From: Colivivens sp964537205
GTDB taxonomy: Bacteria > Bacteroidota > Bacteroidia > Bacteroidales > Bacteroidaceae
NCBI GenBank assembly: GCA_964537205.1
Contig: CAZHZH010000010.1
Span: 1-43,773 of the forward strand
Direction: 5' to 3'
DNA length: 43,773 bases
Shown: positions 42,778-43,773 of the stretch, piece after piece
Layout of the letters: each line of letters starts with the position of its first letter
How positions within the stretch are numbered: position 1 is the first letter of the stretch
The notes under the pieces: generated by a model
What the model saw: the letters and a program-made list of their open reading frames with translations, nothing else
Told to the model about the DNA's origin: nothing
Databases searched by the model: none
Translations under genes and position numbers: made by a program

Positions 42778-43656
42778 TCAAAAGGAATATGTATACTCTT
42801 CTTCCTGCGTATCGCTAATCGAAAAGGATATGCCTCCTGTAGATGTCAATTGATTATATATTTTTCCTGAATATTTTGTCATTCTGTTCACTTTCATAGG
42901 TACATCGTCGAATGTCTTAGAACAAACCGTCTCGCCATCAGCGTTCTTGAAATTGGCAACAACGTTAATAGTCGCCTCTATTGAAGGAAGACAGGTACGG
43001 AAAGAAAATGTTCTTTCTGTTTGTCCACTAAAACTTGAGACATCACTTATCGTAACTGTTCTTTCATCTTCACTTGCAGCGGCAGCGAGTCCGGTTGATG
43101 GATCAAATTCTGTCGCGCCACCAGTGACTTTAAACTCTACAGATTTAATTTCCTCAGGCTGCAAGTCTTCAACAAGTAAAATGAACTGACTGGTAACCCT
43201 GTTCAGTTCCAAACTTTGAGCGCTTGTCTTTGAACTGACAGTAATTGTTTTATAAGCCATAAACGTATCAGCGAGTTTTCCGTCAAAATCGACTTTGGTA
43301 GGAGTAATTGTCGCGTGATTGCTGCACTTATGCCCCACAGCTATAACTAAATACTCACCATAAGGCACATTTTCTATTGAGACATTACCAAATGACTCAT
43401 CAGAAGATTCCTGCTGAATAGTCTTAAACTCTGTATAATCTGTGCCGTCAACAGAATAGACCACAAGGTCGAGTTTGGAGATTGTAGATGAAAGACCAGC
43501 ACGCGTCAGCGAAAAGGTTTCATTACTACCTACAGGAGTAAGATCGAATGTCAAATTAGCGAATCCGTCTTCTTCTGATTCAGAATCCATAGAAACTTTT
43601 TGGCATGAAGTAAATGCCACGAGGGAAGCTAATCCCATAAAGATAAACTTTTTCAT
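42778..43656 (-). CDS. FimB/Mfa2-like fimbrial lipoprotein
   Basis: 292 residues. Signal peptide with lipobox FTSC (Cys18), so it is an outer-membrane lipoprotein. The N-terminal domain FANLTFDLTPVGSNETFSL, then ISKLDLVVYSVDGTDY, and the second domain LNRVTSQFILLVEDLQPEEIKSVEF follow the two beta-sandwich layout of FimB/Mfa2 and related fimbrillin-type proteins. These anchor or cap type V fimbriae in Porphyromonas and Bacteroides. No other fimbrial gene is adjacent, so the partner subunits must be elsewhere or the protein works alone. It starts 24 nt after the terminator of the rRNA operon, on the same strand. Confidence 0.72.
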   Translation of the reverse strand: MKKFIFMGLASLVAFTSCQKVSMDSESEEDGFANLTFDLTPVGSNETFSLTRAGLSSTISKLDLVVYSVDGTDYTEFKTIQQESSDESFGNVSIENVPYGEYLVIAVGHKCSNHATITPTKVDFDGKLADTFMAYKTITVSSKTSAQSLELNRVTSQFILLVEDLQPEEIKSVEFKVTGGATEFDPSTGLAAAASEDERTVTISDVSSFSGQTERTFSFRTCLPSIEATINVVANFKNADGETVCSKTFDDVPMKVNRMTKYSGKIYNQLTSTGGISFSISDTQEEEYTYSF

Positions 43657-43680
43657 AAATTGTTGTTGTTTAAGTTATTA

Positions 43681-43722
43681 ATAAAAAACGAATCCTTGAG
43701 AACGTCGTTCCCAAGGATCCGC
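43681..43722 (-). terminator. rRNA operon terminator
   Basis: On the minus strand GGATCCTTGGGAACG folds with CGTTCTCAAGGATTC and is followed by TTTTTT. It lies 14 nt past the 5S 3' end. Confidence 0.9.
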
Positions 43723-43735
43723 TGTGGTAAAAAAA

Positions 43736-43773
43736 GGCGGCGACCTACTCTCCCGCTTTGCGGAGCAGTACCA
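43736..43773 (-). rRNA. rrf: 5S ribosomal RNA, 3' part (window ends inside it)
   Basis: The minus strand reads tggtactgc, then gggagagtaggtcgccgcc at its end, the conserved 3' half of bacterial 5S rRNA that pairs with its 5' end. About 38 of roughly 110 nt are present. The rest, and presumably 23S and 16S, lie to the right. Confidence 0.9.

Overview
The window looks like a piece of a draft genome or metagenome bin from the order Bacteroidales, probably Prevotella or a close relative. The evidence is the repeated promoter type TTTG/TTG-N19-21-TAnnTTTG seen before many genes, a serine palmitoyltransferase (Bacteroidetes make sphingolipids), a BspA-type leucine-rich-repeat surface protein, a pyruvate:ferredoxin oxidoreductase of anaerobes, SPII lipoproteins, and a FimB/Mfa2-like lipoprotein. 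Two runs of exactly 100 N (4503-4602 and 5722-5821) are scaffold gaps of unknown true size. The right edge stops inside a 5S rRNA.

Layout. 1-2.9 kb: a secreted BspA-like protein with a dockerin-like tail (minus strand). 2.9-5.7 kb: an alkyltransferase-like protein, then an N-domain-less ClpB behind a candidate sigma-54 promoter. 5.8-15.3 kb: a surface-glycan locus. Six tightly packed minus-strand genes (DegT aminotransferase, RfbF cytidylyltransferase, LicD, UDP-glucuronate-decarboxylase-like SDR, UDP-glucose dehydrogenase, Kdo/LPS-kinase-like protein) face a divergent LicD-glycosyltransferase pair, followed by two GT2 glycosyltransferases. No flippase or polymerase is visible, so decoration of a lipid-linked core is a more natural guess than a whole capsule.

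15.6-20.6 kb: mixed accessory genes. These are a GNAT acetyltransferase fused to 3-methyladenine DNA glycosylase I, an exported flavodoxin lipoprotein, a metallophosphoesterase, a membrane-spanning HTH regulator, and a neighbouring membrane-anchored protein whose extracytoplasmic domain resembles the regulator's. 20.9-27.5 kb: a six-gene housekeeping operon on the minus strand (glnS, a TPR protein, phoH, purC, menG/ubiE, aroE), with overlapping frames at its 3' end.

27.7-34.8 kb: a small secreted protein; a lipid kinase divergent from serine palmitoyltransferase, which suggests membrane-lipid metabolism; trmD; a GH16 glucanase; and dipeptidyl peptidase IV. 35.1-42.7 kb: an ATPase of the ATPase/DUF4143 type with an altered Walker B, pyruvate:ferredoxin oxidoreductase, an Xaa-Pro aminopeptidase, and a C1B cysteine peptidase. 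The three peptidases (DPP4, M24B, C1B) fit an amino-acid and peptide-fermenting lifestyle. 42.8-43.8 kb: a fimbrial-type lipoprotein gene starting 24 nt after the terminator of an rRNA operon on the same strand.

I see no insertion sequence, phage, CRISPR array or tRNA. The most interesting candidates are the lipocalin-like one-component sensor pair (18.8-20.6 kb), the trimmed ClpB with its sigma-54-like promoter, the RfbF/double-LicD glycan locus, and the GNAT-TagI fusion on an apparently leaderless transcript.
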